Source of the DNA: JADJXM01 sp937967285
Lineage (GTDB): Bacteria; Acidobacteriota; Blastocatellia; RBC074
Direction of reading: 5' to 3'
Assembly: GCA_050249535.1 (NCBI GenBank)
Contig: JBFWQI010000006.1
Location: forward strand, 62,001-126,000
DNA length: 64,000 nt
Shown: positions 61,517 to 64,000 of the stretch, one piece after another
Numbering within the stretch: the first letter of the stretch is position 1
How the letters are laid out: each line of letters starts with the position of its first letter
Notes under the pieces: model-generated
The model's database searches: none
Told to the model about the DNA's origin: nothing
The model's input: the letters and a program-made list of their open reading frames with translations, nothing else
Position numbers and translations under genes: made by a program

Positions 61517-64000
61517 TCAGTGTGCAGGGTAGACGAAACGATACCTCCCCGATCCGACGCGCACCTCGACCGTCTCTCCATCCTGGCGGCCCTGGACAGG
61601 GTTACCGCTCTCGCGGACCTCGTCGAGCTTCGCCTTCGGCAATCGCACCGTCGCGCGCGTGTTCGCCGGAACCTCGACTGTCAAAGTGAAATTCCCGTCT
61701 TTCATCTCCCAGGCTGAGGCGACCCTTCCGTACGGACTCTCGTGCGAGGCGCTGGCAGAGGTGAATCCGCCGCCCAGCCTCGGCTGAATCAGAATATGCC
61801 TGTAACCCGGCTCCGACGGATCGATCTCGATTCCCGCCATGACCCGATACATCCAGTCGCCGATCGCTCCGTAGGCGTAATGGTTGAACGAATTCATTCC
61901 GACATCCTGAAATGAGCCGTCCGGTTTCTGGCCGTCCCAGCGCTCCCAGATCGTCGTCGCGCCCTGTTTGACGGGATAAAGCCACGACGGGTACTGCTCG
62001 CGTTTGAGCAGCATGTACGCCTCGTCGAGGTAGCCGTAACGGCCCAGCACGTGGCAGAGGTACGGCGTGCCGACGAATCCCGTCGTCAGATGCTTGCGCT
62101 CGCGGACCTCCTGAGCCAGACGCTTCGCCGCCGTGACGCGCATCGCATCAGGCAGCAGATCGAATTCGAGAGCCAGCACGTAAGCGGTTTGTGTGTTCTC
62201 TCCCACACGCGCGGTCTGAGTAACGAACTCTCGATTGAACGCCGCTTTTATTCTGTCGAACTGATCGAGGTACTTCGCCGAGTCGCCCTTCCTGCCGAGG
62301 ATTTCAGCGATGCGATGGAGCAGGTCGGTCGAGTGAGCGAAAAAGGCGGTGGCGATGAGGTCCTTGCCGGTCGTCGCTCCGGGATAATCGGATCTGGTTG
62401 TCGCGAAAGCCAGCCAGTCGCCGAAATGGTTGTCGCCGTCCCAGATGTAATCGTCGCCGGCTCGAACGCGCATGTACTCGACCCATTTGGCCATGCTCTC
62501 GTACTGTCGTTCGAGAATACGTTTATCTCCGTATGTCAGGTACATCGTCCACGGGATGATGACGGCAGCATCGGCCCAGGCGGCCGAGCCGGCAGCCGGA
62601 GCATTCGGTTTCGAGAGAACATCGGGAATGACGAACGGGACGCTGCCCGAGGGCAGCTGATCCGCGGCGACATCGCCCAGCCATTTGGTGAAGAATCCAG
62701 CAACGTCCATGTTGAAGATGGCCGTGCGCGCGAAGACCTGCGCGTCCCCCGTCCAGCCGAGCCGCTCGTCGCGCTGCGGGCAATCGGTCGGAACGTCGAG
62801 AAAATTCCCCTTCTGCCCCCAGACGATATTGTGCTGAAGCTGATTGATCAGCGGCTGCGAGGCGGCAAACTCGCCCGCCGGATCGATGTCGGAATGGATG
62901 ACGACACCGGTCAGGGCATCAAGCGTCAATTCGCCGGGGTAGCCTTCGACCGCGACGTAACGGAAGCCCTGGAAGGTGAAGCGCGGCTCCCAGACCTCCT
63001 CGCCGCCTCCCTTGAGCGTGTACCGGTTGGTCTGCTTCGCCGCCCGCAGATTCGCGGTGTAGAACTCTCCCGCCTTGTCCAGCACCTCGGCGTGACGCAG
63101 AGTGACCTTCGTTCCTGCCACTCCGCGAACTTTCATCCGCACCCATCCGACCATGTTCTGACCGAAATCGACTACGGTCAGTCCCGCGGGAGTTTTGAGG
63201 ATCTTGACGGCTTTGATTTCCTCGATAGCGCGAACGGGCGGACCGGCCGGCGCGATCAGCTTATCCTTCGGGATGTCGGCCGTTTTGACTCCCGACCATC
63301 CTGAATCGGAGTATGCGGCCGTCGTCCAGCCCTCTTTTTCCAGCCGCGCGTCATACACCTCGCCGTTGTATATGTCCGATTCGATTATCGGTCCGGTCGA
63401 AGCCTTCCACTGAGAATCTGAACCGATCGTCTCGCTCCGGCCGTCGGCGTATGTGACATCGATCTGGAGCAGGAGAGCGAGCTTCGAGCCGTATGTGTTG
63501 CGTTGATCGCTGAAGCCGAGGTTGCCGCGATACCAGCCGTCGCCGAGCATGACGCCGACGGCATTGTCACCGCGGCGCAGCATATCGGTCACGTCGTAAG
63601 TCTGATACTGGAGCCGTTTGTTGTAGCTGGTCCAGCCGGGCGTGAAAAGGTCTTTTCCGACGCGGCGTCCGTTGAGGTGCATCTCGTAAAGTCCATGCGC
63701 CGTCACATATGCCCGGGCCGACTTCACCTCGCCGCTGAGCCTGAACTGACGGCGGAGCATCGGAGCGGGATTCGACTTCTTCGGGTCTTCCGGCAGGTCG
63801 GGCTCGATCCACGATGCCTTCCAGTCCGAGAGCTTGCCCGTCTCCCACCACGCCGGCGCGCTCCAACCGGAAGCATTTCCAGACTCATCCCAGATCTGCG
63901 CCTGCCACCAGACTCTCTGCCCCGATTTCAAATCCGGCCCGCCGTAAATCAGATTGATCGAATCCCCAGAGGTCACTCTGCCTGAATCCCAGATCAGATT
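61517..64000 (-). CDS. Alpha-L-rhamnosidase, GH78 (5' end outside window)
   Basis: The reading frame is open to the window edge: the first residues are NLIWDSGRVTSGDSINLIYG, so the N-terminus lies beyond 64000. GH78 domains can be followed in order: fibronectin-like YGGPDLKSGQRVWWQAQIWD, N-domain (WIEPDLPEDP.., FTPGWTSYNKRLQYQTYDVT), the catalytic barrel with DVPTDCPQRDERLGWTGDAQ near residue 400 of the visible part, ... TTIWERWDGQKPDGSF and HYAYGAIGDWMYRVMAGIEI, ending RYRFVYPAH. The general acid Glu/Asp and WTGDAQ motif are intact. Removes L-rhamnose from pectins, gum arabic, ulvan or flavonoid glycosides. Confidence 0.95.
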   Translation of the reverse strand, partial: NLIWDSGRVTSGDSINLIYGGPDLKSGQRVWWQAQIWDESGNASGWSAPAWWETGKLSDWKASWIEPDLPEDPKKSNPAPMLRRQFRLSGEVKSARAYVTAHGLYEMHLNGRRVGKDLFTPGWTSYNKRLQYQTYDVTDMLRRGDNAVGVMLGDGWYRGNLGFSDQRNTYGSKLALLLQIDVTYADGRSETIGSDSQWKASTGPIIESDIYNGEVYDARLEKEGWTTAAYSDSGWSGVKTADIPKDKLIAPAGPPVRAIEEIKAVKILKTPAGLTVVDFGQNMVGWVRMKVRGVAGTKVTLRHAEVLDKAGEFYTANLRAAKQTNRYTLKGGGEEVWEPRFTFQGFRYVAVEGYPGELTLDALTGVVIHSDIDPAGEFAASQPLINQLQHNIVWGQKGNFLDVPTDCPQRDERLGWTGDAQVFARTAIFNMDVAGFFTKWLGDVAADQLPSGSVPFVIPDVLSKPNAPAAGSAAWADAAVIIPWTMYLTYGDKRILERQYESMAKWVEYMRVRAGDDYIWDGDNHFGDWLAFATTRSDYPGATTGKDLIATAFFAHSTDLLHRIAEILGRKGDSAKYLDQFDRIKAAFNREFVTQTARVGENTQTAYVLALEFDLLPDAMRVTAAKRLAQEVRERKHLTTGFVGTPYLCHVLGRYGYLDEAYMLLKREQYPSWLYPVKQGATTIWERWDGQKPDGSFQDVGMNSFNHYAYGAIGDWMYRVMAGIEIDPSEPGYRHILIQPRLGGGFTSASASHESPYGRVASAWEMKDGNFTLTVEVPANTRATVRLPKAKLDEVRESGNPVQGRQDGETVEVRVGSGRYRFVYPAH

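Overview
The window looks like chromosome of a GC-rich, Gram-negative heterotroph, most probably an Acidobacteriota member (Blastocatellia/Solibacteres-like). The reasons are an Oar-type TonB-dependent receptor with an N-terminal carboxypeptidase-regulatory-like domain, a winged-helix/TM/PD40 beta-propeller regulator, paired MacB/FtsX-like permeases, a large secreted-carbohydrate-enzyme set, and very many dispersed palindromic intergenic repeats. This assignment is inference; there is no rRNA in the window.

Layout. 1-6.1 kb: end of a VOC protein gene and a giant alpha-2-macroglobulin. 6.2-10.4 kb: a sigma-54 activator with a Cys-rich GAF domain, divergent from an AhpD-like peroxidase gene that carries a near-consensus -24/-12 promoter, then a PNPOx-like flavoprotein and a CinA/MoaB-like protein. 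10.4-21.2 kb: enoyl-CoA hydratase, hisS, aspS, a small outer-membrane barrel, an SDR/Na+-symporter/M20 hydrolase group, and mutL. 21.4-30.6 kb: amidohydrolase lipoprotein, pta, DedA, an HD phosphohydrolase, dusB, a two-gene membrane-embedded Cas4-like nuclease, and a trimodular acyl-ligase/ACP/acyltransferase. 30.6-37 kb: PD40 regulator divergent from the TonB receptor. 37.2-40 kb: tRNA-Phe followed by an accessory patch with HigBA, a tandem family of tiny membrane proteins with conserved leader ORFs, and MntA/HepT. 40.3-54.1 kb: a polysaccharide-utilisation region (CE15-like esterase, phosphotriesterase-like protein, GH29 fucosidase, two sulfatases, BD-FAE-like esterase, GH67 glucuronidase, enolase-superfamily dehydratase, sugar isomerase/epimerase), with a ferredoxin:thioredoxin reductase catalytic subunit inside it. 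54.2-61.5 kb: PD40 protein, two ABC permeases and a 2-oxoacid:ferredoxin oxidoreductase operon. 61.5-64 kb: a GH78 rhamnosidase that runs off the end.

The genes suggest secretion of enzymes that strip glucuronosyl, acetyl, fucosyl, sulfate and rhamnosyl groups from plant or algal polysaccharides, uptake by TonB receptors, and fermentation or oxidation through Pta and ferredoxin-linked 2-oxoacid oxidation.

The most unusual signals are: (i) the split, membrane-anchored Cas4-like pair at 26.8-27.6 kb; (ii) the leader-ORF/small-membrane-protein tandem at 38.3-39.0 kb, whose first copy has an in-frame TGA; (iii) the sigma-54 peroxidase circuit; and (iv) at least fifteen palindromic repeat loci, several built from 7-bp words (AGTAGGC, AGTTTCC, AGTAGAA), lying on or within a few bases of stop codons and in some cases supplying the last codons and the stop.
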